Positions 34,361 through 45,145 of a stretch of 64,000 bases of DNA are shown one piece after another (position 1 is the first letter of the stretch; each line of letters begins with the position of its first letter). The stretch is from positions 14,065,755-14,129,754 of the forward strand of contig NC_087173.1 in assembly GCF_035594125.1 (NCBI RefSeq). The letters run 5' to 3'. Made by a program: the position numbers and the translations under genes. This stretch comes from Scylla paramamosain (lineage: Eukaryota; Arthropoda; Malacostraca; Decapoda; Portunidae). The notes below the pieces were generated by a model that saw only the letters and a list, made by a program, of their open reading frames with translations, was not told the origin of the DNA and made no database searches.

Positions 34361-36459
34361 CTAGGCTTGTGCCGTCCCGTCTCCATATCGACTTTTATCT
34401 AGATTTTCTTTAAATTTATGAATTGTCTTTGCACATACAGTCTCATCCTTAAGTTCATTCCACACTGTTATACTTCTGTGTGGGAAGCTATGTTTCTTGA
34501 TGTCTCTTCTGCAAACACTCCTATTCAGTCTCCTTCCATGTCCTCTTGTGTCTCTAGTATCTGGTATCAAGAGGTCTTCTCTGTCCGACTTTTCCATTCT
34601 TTCCAGTATTCTATACTCGTATATATAGCTATCAAATCACCTCTTTCCCTCTTTTTTTCTAGTGTAGTCAGGCCCAACCTCTTCAGCCTTTCCTCATAAC
34701 TATACTCTCTTAAGCTTGCAAGGATTTTAGTTGCAGCTCTGGATTCTTTCTAACTTTCTTGTATCCTTTTTCAGACTTCGACCACACTGATGCTGTGTAC
34801 TCCAATCTCGGATGTATCATCGTTGTTATCAGTTTTTTATCATATCTTCATCAATATAGGAGAATGCTATCTTGATGTTTTTCAACAGTTTATATGTTTC
34901 TCCTATAATTTTTGTTTATGTGCTTCCAAAATGATAAATTATCAGTAATAATTACTCCTAGGTCTTTTTCTTCTGATCTTATAGAGATTTCCTCATTCCC
35001 TAAGTAATAGTTGCCAACTGGTCTTTTCACACTTTTTCCAAACCTCATCACACTACATTTTTTAGCATTAAACTCCATGTTCCACCTCATTAACCCTTCA
35101 TTAATCTTAATTAAGTCCTGATTTAAAGCATTGCAATCCTCTTCATTTGTTACTTTCCTCATAATCTTAGCATCAAGAGTGAAAATGTTCATGTAACTTT
35201 CTACACCTTCTGTCACATCGTTTACATAAACTGTGAACAAAATAGCCACTCGTTACTGTTCTCCAGTTTGACCTGCTGCCTTTAATTACTGTCCTCATTT
35301 CTCTGTTTGTCAAAAAGTCAGTCATCCACTTTAACAGTGATCCACTGAGTCCTCCAGTTTTTTCCAATTTCCATATTAGTCTTCTGTGTGGAACTTTATT
35401 GAATGCTTTTCTCAGATCTAAGTATATGCAGTTGGCCCATCCATCTCTCTCTCTGGCACTATATCTAATACTCTTGAGTAGAAACTTATCAAATTTGTAA
35501 CACAAGATCTTCCTTTTCTGAAACCAAACTGTTTCTCTGTTATCACCTTGTTGTCTTCTAGGTATTTCACCCATCTGTTCTTGATAATCTTTTCACAAAT
35601 CTTTGCCACCACACTTGTGAGTGATACAGGTCTATAATTTAATGGATCTTCTTTACTTCCAGTCTTGTGGATTGGGGTAATATCTGCCCATTTCCAATCT
35701 ATGGGTACTCTACCTTTTACCAGGATGGTGCTAATTATATTGTGCAATGCTGAGACTAATTGTGAGCTATGCTCTTTTAAAATCCAACTGGAGACACCAT
35801 CAGGACCCATTGCTTTCTTTACATCCAGGTCTTCCAACATATTCTTTACTTCATCTACTGATGTTTTAATCTCCTTTAGGTCGGTCTCTTTTTCTAATGC
35901 TGTCCTCTCATCTCTGAAATCATTTTCCTTAGTAGACACAGAGTGGAAGTATCTGTTAAACACTTCAGCTACCTCTTCTGGGTTATCCACTGTCTCTTCT
36001 CCAGCCTCTACTGTGCTTATTTCATCTTTACTCTTTAATTTTCCATTAATGAATTTATAAAATAATTTTGGTTGGTCTTTACATTTCTCCACAACATTCT
36101 TTTCAAAATTTTTCTGCTCATCTCTGCGAGTTTTAAGAAATTCGTTCCTCTTCCTTATATAATTGTTCCACAGGTCCAGTCTCCTGTTTTTCTTCCACTT
36201 GTTCCATGCTTTTTCTCTCTCCAATCTAGCTGTTGCACATCTGTTGTACCCATTTCTCTACTCCCTCATTATAAATGTCCAGGAAAGCTGTCCACTTTTC
36301 CTTTATGTCCTCCTTTTGAATAACCATGTTCCAATTCACTTCACTGAAATACTTCCTAAGTTGTCCAAAGTTAGTCTTGCTGTAGTTTAGCCATTCTCTT
36401 CTGTGGTCCTCTTTTCTTATACTGAGGTTATTATCCATAGCTGTGAACTGAATCAGCAC
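34361..36459 (-). pseudogene. LINE-B4 reverse transcriptase
   Basis: Minus strand from 36224: a NVVEKCKDQPKLFYKFINGK linker, LEDLDVKKAMGPDGVSSWIL, DWKWADITPIHKTGSKEDPL, YRPVSLTSVVAKICEKIIKN and QFGFRKGRSCVTNLISFYSR. Then YLDLRKAFNKVPHRRLIWKL (block A Asp) and REMRTVIKGSRSNWRTVTSG follow. A break removes most of the 'VPQGSVLAP' block. Next come VYVNDVTEGVESYMNIF and 'TLDAKIM', where the first Asp of the catalytic FADD box is replaced by Leu. GNEEISIRSEEKDLGVIITD and the final IWNELKDETVCAKTIHKFKE complete it. This is CR1-clade wording throughout. It is inactive because of the breaks and the altered catalytic box. Confidence 0.88.
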
Positions 36460-36549
36460 ATGATCACTTTTTCCTATTGGGTTTATGTATTTAAGGTCTT
36501 CTACTATTTCTTGTTTCTTGGTGGAAATTAGATCGAGCCTTGAAGGTGC

Positions 36550-37020
36550 TTCATTTTATCTAAATCTTGTGTCATCTGTAACCCATTGTGTCTGGAAATT
36601 TTCAGTAGCCAGGTCTAGTAGCTTGTTCCCGCCATGATGGCTCACTGCCTTCTGTGGTCCAATTCTCCCAAGATATCTCTTTACAGTTAAAGTCCCCCAT
36701 CAGGAGTATATCGTCATTTTCCTCAAATAACTCTGCCAAACGTGTCCTTGTGTCCTCAAGCATTTTGTTATATTCGTCCTCTCTCCAAGAGTTGGAATAG
36801 GGGGGAACATAAGTCACCACAATGTTACAGTATCTTACAATATTCTGTCTTAAGTTTATTTTCAATACTTCTGCCTCCTCCACCCCATATGTGACAGATT
36901 CCACTAATAAATCCTTCCTAATTAGAAGCATCACACCTCCTCCCTGTTTATTTTTTTCTATTTCTCATCCAGAGGTTGTATTTTCCTTCACCAATATTTG
37001 ATATATCCCTTCACTTGCAA
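36550..37020 (-). pseudogene. LINE-B4 endonuclease
   Basis: The minus frame 36934-36602 reads MMLLIRKDLLVESVTYGVEE, NIVVTYVPPYSNSWREDEYN and DDILLMGDFNCKEISWENW, i.e. the central APE-endonuclease blocks including GDFN. The N-terminal start block is degraded near 36960-37020. The SDH block is represented by SDHVLIQFTAMDNN-type sequence around 36450. Confidence 0.82.
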
Positions 37021-37028
37021 ATTTAATT

Positions 37029-37476
37029 TCAACAATTCCCATGATGTCCGGTTTCTCCTCTTTTAATTTCTTTGATCTCTCCAGTTAGCTCTTTTTCTTC
37101 TTGTAATGTCCCCACTAATTTTTCCACACATGTCTTTTCCTTCTTTTCTCTTTCAGTCCACTGAGGTGTATACTCTTCCTTCAGACTGAATACCACGACA
37201 GTTTTTTTCTTATCCTCAGTTTCTCTCACCAAGTTTTCTTTGTTTTATAACTTGAACAACTTTTTCTGTTAGCTTTTTGTTGTTTGCCTTTGTTTGTTCC
37301 TCCACAATTTTCCTAAAATCTATCTTTTCTTTCTCTTGTTCTTTCTTCCAATTTTCCTGTTTTACATTTAACTCTTCCACTTTGCCTTCATATTCCATTG
37401 CTTTCTTTTCATATAACGTTTGTTTTTTATGTAGATCGTCATATGCACCTCTCCACACCCCCTTCTCGGTGATCAA
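37029..37476 (-). pseudogene. LINE-B4 ORF1 coiled-coil protein
   Basis: Two frames joined near 37225 read MITEKGVWRGAYDDLHKKQT, YEGKVEELNVKQENWKKEQE and EKVVQVIKQRK (coiled coil). Then KKTVVVFSLKEEYTPQWTER and the ELTGEIKEIKRG end follow, which parallels the 'EEVYKIGKY' domain of the B2 ORF1. Confidence 0.75.
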
Positions 37477-37797
37477 AGTTGAACCATCTTCTCCATCTTG
37501 TCAAATCTATCCTTCATTTCCTTCATTTCAGTTTCCAGTGTGATAATTCTCCTTCTCATCATTGCTTTCCCGACCCTTCAGTCCTCTTCCCCAAATCCCG
37601 AGGTCTCTCTGTCTAGCCTTCGAGACGGTCCCCATTGGCATAAACAACATAGTGGGGACCGAAGTAGACCCCTATTCACCGCTCATTATAACAATTTAAC
37701 TGCTTTGGAGACGGAACAGCAACGAGTAGAACCAGTGTGAACTCTCATACTCTGTATTTCCACTAGGGCAACTCTCAGTGACGTAGATGGCTGGATT

Positions 37798-38014
<217 letters not shown>

Positions 38015-38041
38015 CTTCTCTTCTCTTCTCTTCTCTTGCAG

Positions 38042-38280
38042 GGTGCACCCACCAATGACCTGGGCCACAAGAGTGATCCCTGGCAGGTCACGGCAAGTCT
38101 CTTGGGAGGTCCGCCAGGTGCCATCCTCATGGGCACCACAACAGTTCCCAACAGGAATGGCACTGCCATCTTCACCAACCTGTCTGTCAGCAAGCCCGGG
38201 GAAGGCTACAACCTCACTTTCACCATCACCTACCCCAGCTATGCTCCAGCCCTCACCACCACCCTGGAGGAGACCTTCAG
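38042..38280 (+). CDS. PKHD1L1: Fibrocystin-L-like exon (g)
   Basis: Phase-0 entry from exon (f). The frame reads GAPTNDLGHKSDPWQVTASL, then LMGTTTVPNRNGTAIFTNLS and SKPGEGYNLTFTITYPSYAP, ending in phase 2 at GTAGGT. 'DPWxVTASL....G....GxTxVPxxNGxAxFTNLxV...G.GY.LxF' is a clear fibrocystin-L beta-sandwich repeat phrase. The acceptor's polypyrimidine tract is a CT microsatellite. Confidence 0.9.
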
Positions 38281-38777
38281 GTAGGTGCAGGTCTTTATTT
38301 ATGTAAGAGGGGGACTGGTCAAGGGCAACAAAAAGTTTAAAAAAGCCCAATGAGAGTGCCAGTCCCTAAAGAGAGGTCAAAAAGAACCATCCAAAGCTGG
38401 AGCACAAGTGTCTGGTGTAAGAACAGAAGAATAAGAAAATAAGTGAAGCTGTAAGAAGCCATCAGGCCTACACATGGCAGTCCCTGTACAAAGCATGCTT
38501 ACCTATTTCCACCTATCAACCTCATTCATAAATTTGTGTAATCTTCTTTTAAAGGTCACTAAATAATCAGCTTCATTACTGAGTCCATTCCATTCATCCT
38601 CCACTCTATTTAAAAACCAATTCCTTCCTATCTCCTTTAAATTCAACTTAATCAGGGTACATTAATGGTGTCTCTAGGGATTAGACCTTGACAGGATACT
38701 GAGGGAAATGCAAGTCTGACATACCAAAAAGGAGAGAAAAGGATCTCAGTATTTACCAAGATACAATTACTATTGGA
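38281..38777. other. Intron with LINE-A-type tail module and another dispersed repeat
   Basis: 38297-38380 is the LINE-A-type 3' tail module in antisense (TATGTAAGAGGGGGACTGG and the 'gccagtccc' end). 38440-38650 looks like a second dispersed repeat (AGCCATCAGGCCTACACATGG, ACCTATTTCCACCTATCA, TTAAAGGTCACTAAATAATC). I recall this type as common in decapod sequence but cannot verify that here. Confidence 0.45.
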
Positions 38778-38869
38778 GTCACATAAGTGATCTAATTGTT
38801 GGTCTTCTTTTGGTCTCCCCTCAGTGCATAAGTGATGTAATAGTTGGTCTTCTTTTGGCCTCCCCTCAG
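38778..38869 (+). repeat. Duplicated 3' splice site, 45-bp period
   Basis: TTGTTGGTCTTCTTTTGG...CCCCTCAG ends at 38824 and its near-identical copy ends at 38869, the AG used by exon (h). The upstream AG would put a TAA in frame after three codons. Confidence 0.9.
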
Positions 38870-38999
38870 CTTGACACAGATGAGTGCAGCAATGGTCCTG
38901 CAGCAGCCCAGCATAGTGCAGGCCGGACAACCCACCACCATCACTGTTCACTTTGTTGACAAGGACTCTGGCTTGGTTTTTAATGGCCTGCCTTTCAAG
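38870..38999 (+). CDS. PKHD1L1: Fibrocystin-L-like exon (h)
   Basis: Phase 2 to 0. The hybrid codon gives Ser, then LTQMSAAMVLQQPSIVQAGQ and TTITVHFVDKDSGLVFNGLP, then FK at a GTGAGG donor. It continues the beta-sandwich repeat of exon (g); the 'QPSIVQAGQPTTITVHFVDxDS' phrase fits the family. The 3' part of the exon and its donor have been tandemly copied in the following intron. Confidence 0.85.
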
Positions 39000-39530
39000 G
39001 TGAGGAGACAGACAGGCATGATTGACTTAAATGTTGCATATAAAGAGTAATAAAATAATATAATCTTTGTTAACATGATGTGAGGAAGTGAGGAGACAGA
39101 CAGGAATGATTTTTTTTTTCTTTTTTTTTATAGAGTAATAAAACAATATAATTTCTGTTATTGTTCAGTTTGTTGACAAAGATTCTGGATTGTAGTTTGA
39201 TGGCAAGGCATTGAAGGTGAGGAGATGACAAAATCAAGTTAAATTTTTTGGGATAGCGTAATAAAACAATACTAATTCTGTTATCAAGAGGCATTCAGTT
39301 TGTTGACAAGGACTCTGGCCCAGTGCTTGGATGGCAAGACTTTAATGGTGTGGTAGACAGGAATAATCGAGTCAAGTTTATTTTTTGCATACATGCATGA
39401 AGTAATAAAGCAATATTATTTCTATTATCATGATACATTCATTCAGCTTGTTTACAAAAATTCTGGCTTAATGTTTGATGGTGAGGCTTTCAAGGTGAGG
39501 AGATGGACAGAAATTACTAAGTTAATTAAG
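39000..39530 (+). repeat. Tandem array of exon (h) 3'-end/donor copies
   Basis: Units of about 130 bp carry the end of exon (h) (TTTGTTGACAAGGACTCTGG to TTCAAG), the donor and the start of the intron (AGTAATAAAACAATA). Donor-like GTs lie at 39000, 39088, 39217, 39348 and 39495. The last unit (39444-39494) has AG on the left, an open 17-codon frame (VYKNSGLMFDGEAFK) and a GTGAGG donor. Confidence 0.88.
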
Positions 39531-40249
39531 GGACTGTAATGAACTTTTTTGAATGGAAATGTGTGCAAAAAGCAACATTGGTCTGTGCACACTGAAAAAT
39601 CATCCAGCACTTTGGCAACAATCTGCCAAAGTTTGAGCCGTGTGTCTGAGACATAGCTTGTTTACACTCAGGCTTTAGATTACACCTTGTGGTACTCCTT
39701 ATGTTTTGCTGTTTTTCATATACTGTATCTGTTTTTTTGTGTGTGCATGATTTTTGGAGACTTTTTCAGATGTGTGGCATGTTATCCCTAAGTGGTGGGA
39801 GGGGAGGGAGTGGGACAGTAATTACTGGATAATGAGTCAGTACTCAGTTGGCCTAAGGTGAGGCCAGGGCATGTATGTACTGCCACGCTGGTGCCAGACC
39901 ATCCACATGACTCATAAAATTTATGAGAGGAATTGTGTTACTATCTTCTGTGAAGACCATAACCATAGCAGAGTCTTGTAAGTACAGTCACTAGGGTGTT
40001 GTAGGGAGGTCCACAACACTGTTCCTTCCCACCAGAGACCAGTGGGCCTAAGAGTGTGAGTGATGTGTGTGTGAGTGAGTGTTGCTTTGTCTGGGATTGG
40101 TGGCCTGGTGTATAGATAAGTAGATAGATGAAGGGAGTAAAATTATACCCTCTCTGTTATCCTTCCATAAGAAAGCACAGAAGTTGAGAGGAATTGCATC
40201 TGTACTGTATTTTCTTTCCTGAGCCTCTTCTCTCTCCTCCTCAGGCCAG
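39531..40249. other. Intron; holds second copy of the SINE-like repeat
   Basis: Mostly unique sequence. 39985-40125 is copy 2 of the repeat at 33105-33265, ending in TAGATAAGTAGATAGATGA. Confidence 0.55.
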
Positions 40250-40308
40250 ACATTTGTGGGTAAACTGCTGGCAAAGACTGCTGAGGGACACTTTGAGGTT
40301 ATCCAGAG
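40250..40308 (+). CDS. PKHD1L1: Fibrocystin-L-like exon (i)
   Basis: The frame TFVGKLLAKTAEGHFEVIQR ends at a GTATGC donor (phase 2). A phase-0 entry from exon (h) requires the AG at 40248-40249; the stronger-looking CCTCCTCAG five bases upstream (exon from 40245) would break the frame. The short length (59 nt) and continuity with exon (j) support it, but no strong family motif is visible. Confidence 0.65.
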
Positions 40309-40639
40309 GTATGCCAAGTAAGAAACAGAAGAGAATGTTACAAGGAGGAGGCAGCAGGCACCTGCCAAAATGATAATTACTCCCAGTGAGGTCTAAAGCA
40401 CTGGATGATGGGGTGCTGTGAACTTATCATTAAATGCAGCTGTGACCTCAATGAATGTTTCCCTTTGTGTCTCACAAGAAAAGGGGACAGTCACAGCCTG
40501 CTCTCTAAAGACAACTCTCTTCCTTCACACAAAACTACAAGCATCTAATTACACACACCCTTCACTCAATTATCATGGAGACTCCTACACCAGCCTCATA
40601 GAGTCACCATCGGGGGAGGGGACAACAAATGTCCCCAGG

Positions 40640-41760
40640 TCAGACTGCTCTTCTGGTATCGACCCTAAGTGTCTTGACACCGCTCAACTTTTTCTTCATT
40701 AACTCCTGCAACATTTGCAGTCTTGGATCCAATTTTCAGTCTGTAAAAACACCATCTCTCCTCTACTAAACCTAATTTTCTTTTCCTCACTGAAACACAG
40801 GTGTCTAAGGCAACTGACATTAGCCCCATTTTTGTTCTCTCCTACTTTCTCTCTCCTCATTTTCAATCCAAAGCTGGATGTTGCATTTATGTGCACAACA
40901 CTTTAACCTGCTCTCTTGCCCATGCTCTTGAATCTTCCGAGTTTTCCACCATCTGGCTACGATTACAGTCACTCTCAAACTAAATGTATCTGTGCTGTAT
41001 ACCTCTCACCTAACTCCTCTGACTTTAAAAAATTCTTTGACTTCTTAACTTCCAAAGTGGAGCACATTCTGACCCTCTTCCCTTTTGCAGAGATCTCCAT
41101 TCTTGGAGACTTCAATGTTCACCACCAGCTTTGGCTTTCCTCTCCCTTCACTGACCATCCTGGTGAACCAGCCTTCAACTTTGCTATCCTCCACAACCTA
41201 GAGCAATCGGTGCAACACCCTACTTGTATTCCTGACCATCTTGGAGATATGCCCAACATTATTAACCTTTTCATAACCTCTAATCCTTCTCCTTATGCTG
41301 TCACCCTCTCTTCTCTGTTGGGCTCATCCAGTCACAATCTCATATCTTTATCTTGTCCTATCACTCCAATCCTTCCTCAGCATCCCCATAAGCAGAAGTG
41401 CCTCTAGGATTTTGCCTCTGCTAGCTGCAGGGACCCAAGGAGGTATTTTGCTGATTTTCCTTGGAATGACTACTGCTTCCATGACAGAGACCTGTCTGTG
41501 TGCAGAGTACATAACAGAGGTAGTAGAGTCTGACATGGAGGTGTACATTCCTCACTCTTTACCTTCCAAATCTTGGTTTAACACAGCTTGTTCTCATGCT
41601 ATACATGATAGAGAGGTGGCCTACAAAAGGTACTTAAGCCTTCCATCACCAGAATATCATGGGCTTTATATTTTTGCCCGGAACCATGCCAAGTCTGTTC
41701 TCCATCTAGCCAAAAACTCCTTCATTAACGGAAAGTGTCAAAATCTTTCAAGATCTAACT
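40640..41760 (+). pseudogene. LINE-A2 endonuclease, degenerate
   Basis: Readable blocks: [20 protein letters not shown] (40860), then after a shift [40 protein letters not shown] (GDFN block) and [17 protein letters not shown], where the SDH motif has become SSH. The tail with [20 protein letters not shown] lies in another frame (41560). Confidence 0.83.
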
Positions 41761-41859
41761 CCCCTTGTAACTTCTGGCACCAAGCCAAAAACATCTCCAA
41801 TAACTTTGCTTCTCCTTCTTTTCCTCCTTTATATCAACCGGATGGTACCACTGCTATCA

Positions 41860-43140
41860 CATCTATCTCTAAACCTGAACTCTTTGCTCAAACCTTTGCT
41901 AAAAACTCTACCTTGGACAATTCAGGGCTTGTTCCTCCCTCGCCTCCACCCTCTGACTACTTCATGCTACGTATTAAAATTCTTCACAGTCATGTTTTCA
42001 TGCCCTCCCTGGCCTACACCCTCGGAAGGCTTATGGACCTGATGGGGTGCCTCATATTGTTCTCCGAAACTGTGCCTCTATGCTTGCACCTTGCCTAATC
42101 AAACTCTTTCAACTCTGTCAGCATCTACCATTCCTTCTTGCTGGGAGTTTGCCTACTTTCAGCCTGTTCCTAAAAAGGGTGACTTCAAATCCCTCAAACT
42201 GCCATCCTATTGTTTTAATTTCCTGCCTATCTAAAGTTTTTTAATCAATCATCAACAAGAAGATTCTTAAACATCTTTCACTTCACAACCTTCTATCTGA
42301 TCACCAGTATGGGTTCCATCAAGGCCACTCTACTGGTGATCTTTTGGCTTTCCTTACTGAGTCTTAGTCATCCTCTTATAAAGATTTTGGTGAGACTTTT
42401 GCTGTTGCTTTGGACATATCAAAAGTTTTTGATAGAGTTTGGCACAAAGCTTTGATTTCCAAACTACTCTCCTGCGCCTTCTATCCTTTTCTCTGTAACT
42501 TCATCTTAAGTTTCCATTCTGACCGTTCTATTGCTGCTGTGGTAGATGATCACTATTCTTCCTTTAAATCTATTAACTGTGGTGTTCCTCAGGGTTCTGT
42601 CCTATCACCCACTCTCTTCTTATTATTCTCCAGTGACCTAAACCAAACTTCTTGTCTTATCCACTCCTACACTGATGATACCACCCTGCACTTTTCTACG
42701 TCTTTTGTAGAAGTCCAATCCTTCAGGAAGTAAAGAGTTCATGCAGGGAAGCCACAGAAGACCTGACTTCTGATCTCTCTAAAATTTCTGATTGGGGCAG
42801 AGCAAACTTAGTATTATTCATTGCCTCAAAAACTCAATTCCTCCACCTATCAACTTGACACAACCTTCCAGATAACTATCCCATCTTCAGTGACACTTAA
42901 CTGTCCCCCTTTCTACACTGAACATCCTTGGTCTGTCCTTTTCTTATAATCTAAACTGGAAATTTCACATCACATCCCTAGCTAAAACAGCTCTTATGAA
43001 ATTAGATGTTCTGAGACATCTTCACCAGTTTTTCTCATCCCCCCCCAACTGCTAACTCTGTACAGGGGCCTTATCTGTCCATGTATGCTTAACATGTCTG
43101 GGGGGGTTCCACTTGTACTGCTCATCTAGACATTATGGAA
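41860..43140 (+). pseudogene. LINE-A2 reverse transcriptase, degenerate
   Basis: Blocks: the PDGVP region near 42030 (broken), 'ALDISKVFDRVWHKALIS' (42400), SINCGVPQGSVLSPTLFLLF (42570), and 'HSYTDDTTLHFSTSF', where Ala of YADD is Thr but both Asp remain (42665). Then 'SDWGRANLVLF' and 'LICPCM' follow. Several stops (for example near 42243 and 42368) and frame changes make it inactive. Confidence 0.85.
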
Positions 43141-43681
43141 TCAAAAGCTTTTTGTCTCATCAGCTCCTCTCCTCTAACTGACTGTCTTCAGCCGGTTTCT
43201 CATCACTGCAATGTTGCATCTCTTGCTATCATCTACCGCTGTTTTCATGCTAACTGCTCTTCTAATCTTGCTAACTGCATGTCTCCCCTCCTCTGACGGC
43301 CTCGCTGCACAAGGCTTTCTTCTTTCTTTCACCCCCTATTATGTTCACCTCTCTAATGCAAGAGTTAACCAGTATTCTCAATCATTCATTCCTTTCTCTG
43401 GTAAACTCTGGAACTCCCTGCCTGCTTCTGTCTTTCCACCTTCCTATGACTTGAATTCCTTCAAGAAGGAGGTTTCAAGACACTTATCCTTCAATTTTTG
43501 ACTGCTGCTTTGGACCCTTTTATGGGACTGGCATCTCAGTGGGTCTTTTTATTTTTTGATGGGGGGAGGGGGAGGGTTGTTGCCCTTGGCCAGTGTCCCT
43601 CCTACTTGAAAAAATAAATAAATAAAAATATCACCACCCATATCTTCCCAACACAAATACTGACAACAGACCCTGTGTCAG

Positions 43682-43795
43682 GCTGTATGTACCAGATGAG
43701 GCCGTGTCAATGCTCACCTTTGAGAACATCATATTTGAGGCGCCTGACGTGAGACAGCAACTCATAGCCAAGGTTGCTGTCGTCTCCGCTAGCTG
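43682..43795 (+). CDS. PKHD1L1: Fibrocystin-L-like exon (j)
   Basis: Phase-2 entry matches exon (i). Arg from the hybrid codon, then LYVPDEAVSMLTFENIIFEA, PDVRQQLIAKVAVVSAS and a donor GTACGT at 43796 (phase 2). The frame stays open as WYVESSRVLVSV to a second donor GTAAAC at 43832, which sits exactly where a LINE-A 3' fragment begins. The true exon end may therefore have been altered by that insertion. Both ends are phase 2, which does not fit the next candidate exon at 44385. Confidence 0.65.
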
Positions 43796-43825
43796 GTACG
43801 TGGAGTCCTCTCGAGTATTGGTGTC

Positions 43826-44008
43826 AGTCTGGTAAACTCTGGAGCTCCCTGCCTGTGTCTGTACTTCCTTATACAAGACACTTCTTAAATTTAGGGTAAT
43901 TCTTTTGGCTCTGTCTTCTAGAGACTGGTACCTCAGTGGACCCTTTTATTTTTATTTATTTATTTATTTATTTTATTTCATTTTATTTTATTTCATTTCA
44001 TTTATTTT

Positions 44009-44106
<98 letters not shown>

Positions 44107-44160
44107 TTTTGTTGGCCTTAGCCAGAGTTCCTCTTACATAAAGGAAAATCTTGTATACTG
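43826..44160 (+). mobile_element. LINE-A 3' fragment A6
   Basis: TCTGGTAAACTCTGGAGCTCC and the CTGGTACCTCAGTGGACCC tail match LINE-A 3' sequence (43400-43540). It continues through TTTATTT repeats and an internal (CT)n run (44020-44104) to TTGGCCTTAGCCAGAG and CTCTTACATAAA. It is strongly 5'-truncated. Confidence 0.8.
44020..44104. repeat. (CT)n microsatellite
   Basis: About 42 CT units inside the LINE-A6 tail. Confidence 0.97.
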
Positions 44161-44384
44161 ATGTACATACTTATGGAAGTTAGGATAAAATGTATTGCAT
44201 GTTGATGTACTGTTTAAAACCCCAATACCTCACACTACAGACTATTAAAGATACAGAATCCTTGCTGAACCATCACTGGAACCATGAAAACACCCCTGAA
44301 AACACCATAACAACTGAAAGTATTGGAGGTAAGAGAGAGAGCAAAACATTTGGGAGTGCAGTTTATTATCTGTCTCCCATACAG

Positions 44385-44491
44385 GACTGGTGGTGTATCC
44401 CTCACATCTGGTCATCAAGGAGTACCCCATGGTCAAGTCCTTGCACACTGATCTGTTCTGATGGAAGCAGTTGGAGGGTGTGGAGGATGTG
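44385..44491 (+). pseudogene. Candidate fibrocystin-L-like exon (k) with in-frame TGA
   Basis: After CTCCCATACAG the frame reads LVVYPSHLVIKEYPMVKSLH, then TDLF, TGA (44459-44461), WKQLEGVEDV and a good donor GTGAGA at 44492. Splice sites flank it and the reading looks protein-like on both sides of the stop, so it appears to be a real exon that has lost a codon. It needs phase-1 entry, which exon (j) does not supply. A sequencing or assembly error is an alternative. Confidence 0.5.
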
Positions 44492-44519
44492 GTGAGAATG
44501 ACTGTCCTTATCACCCATC

Positions 44520-44815
44520 TGTTATATCCTTCAGTATCTTCTTTTCTTCACCTGCACTGTGTTTTTTCCTCTTGCATCCTTCAGTAATATTGTTTTCTTC
44601 ATGCCTCCTGTGTTCTTTTTGCTTCTGTTCTATCCTTCATTATACTTTTCTGTTATATCCTTCAGTGATATCCTTTTTCTCCTGCAGTGTATTCTTTTTC
44701 CCTCTTATCATATCATGTATCCTTCAATGATATCTTTTCTTCATCTTTGCTGTATTCTTTTTCCTCTACCTTATCCTTCATTATCCATTTCTTCACTCAT
44801 CCTGTATTCCTCTTT
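44520..44815. repeat. Degenerate minisatellite, about 60 bp units
   Basis: About five copies of TATCCTTCAGTGATATCTTT followed by a TGTATTCTTTTTCCTC-type phrase. Each includes a CCTTCAG acceptor-like end. Confidence 0.75.
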
Positions 44816-44900
44816 CTTCTTTCTTTAATGCACACTTTCCTCCACACACACAATTTAAACCTTTCTATCATGCATAGTTACCCTCACCCCCTCCTTGCCC

Positions 44901-44902
<2 letters not shown>

Positions 44903-44985
<83 letters not shown>
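44903..44985. repeat. (CA)n microsatellite
   Basis: About 41 CA units. Confidence 0.97.
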
Positions 44986-44987
<2 letters not shown>

Positions 44988-45015
44988 CTAATGATGTTAT
45001 GGTGATGTGACACAG

Positions 45016-45145
45016 TTGGAGGATGGAGTGCTGAGTATGTTGCTGCAGTCAGTGGACATGCTGGCTGCTGGCTGACGGAGTGTACTGTGGCCCTGTTGAT
45101 TTCACTCTCAGCAATGACTCCAAGAAGACCATAGCAGAGTACCAG
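45016..45145 (+). pseudogene. Candidate fibrocystin-L-like exon (l), frameshifted
   Basis: After GTGACACAG the phase-0 frame (matching exon (k)) reads LEDGVLSMLLQSVDMLA and then hits TGA. The 3' half in another frame reads ADGVYCGPVDFTLSNDSKKT and IAEYQ up to a GTGTGT donor. A 7-bp tandem duplication CTGGCTG-CTGGCTG (45061-45074) accounts for the shift. Either the gene is decaying here or the repeat is an assembly error. Confidence 0.5.

Larger units (their letters stand above)
34312..37745 (-). mobile_element. LINE-B (CR1-like) copy B4, near full length
   Basis: On the minus strand: a leader (37745-37560), coiled-coil ORF1 (37476-37029), endonuclease (about 37000-36550), RT (36459-34361), then two CAACTAGGTAAATA-type units and (CA)n. 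It lies in the intron between exons (f) and (g), antisense to the gene. It is the most complete LINE-B here, with only a few frame breaks. The 5' limit is approximate. Confidence 0.9.
40344..43629 (+). mobile_element. LINE-A copy A2, full-length but degenerate
   Basis: Leader, endonuclease (40640-41400), RT (41860-43140) and 3' tail (TTGGCCAGTGTCCCTCCTAC then AAATA repeats) are all present in the intron between exons (i) and (j). It is in the same orientation as the gene. Many small indels and stops mark it as old. Confidence 0.88.
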
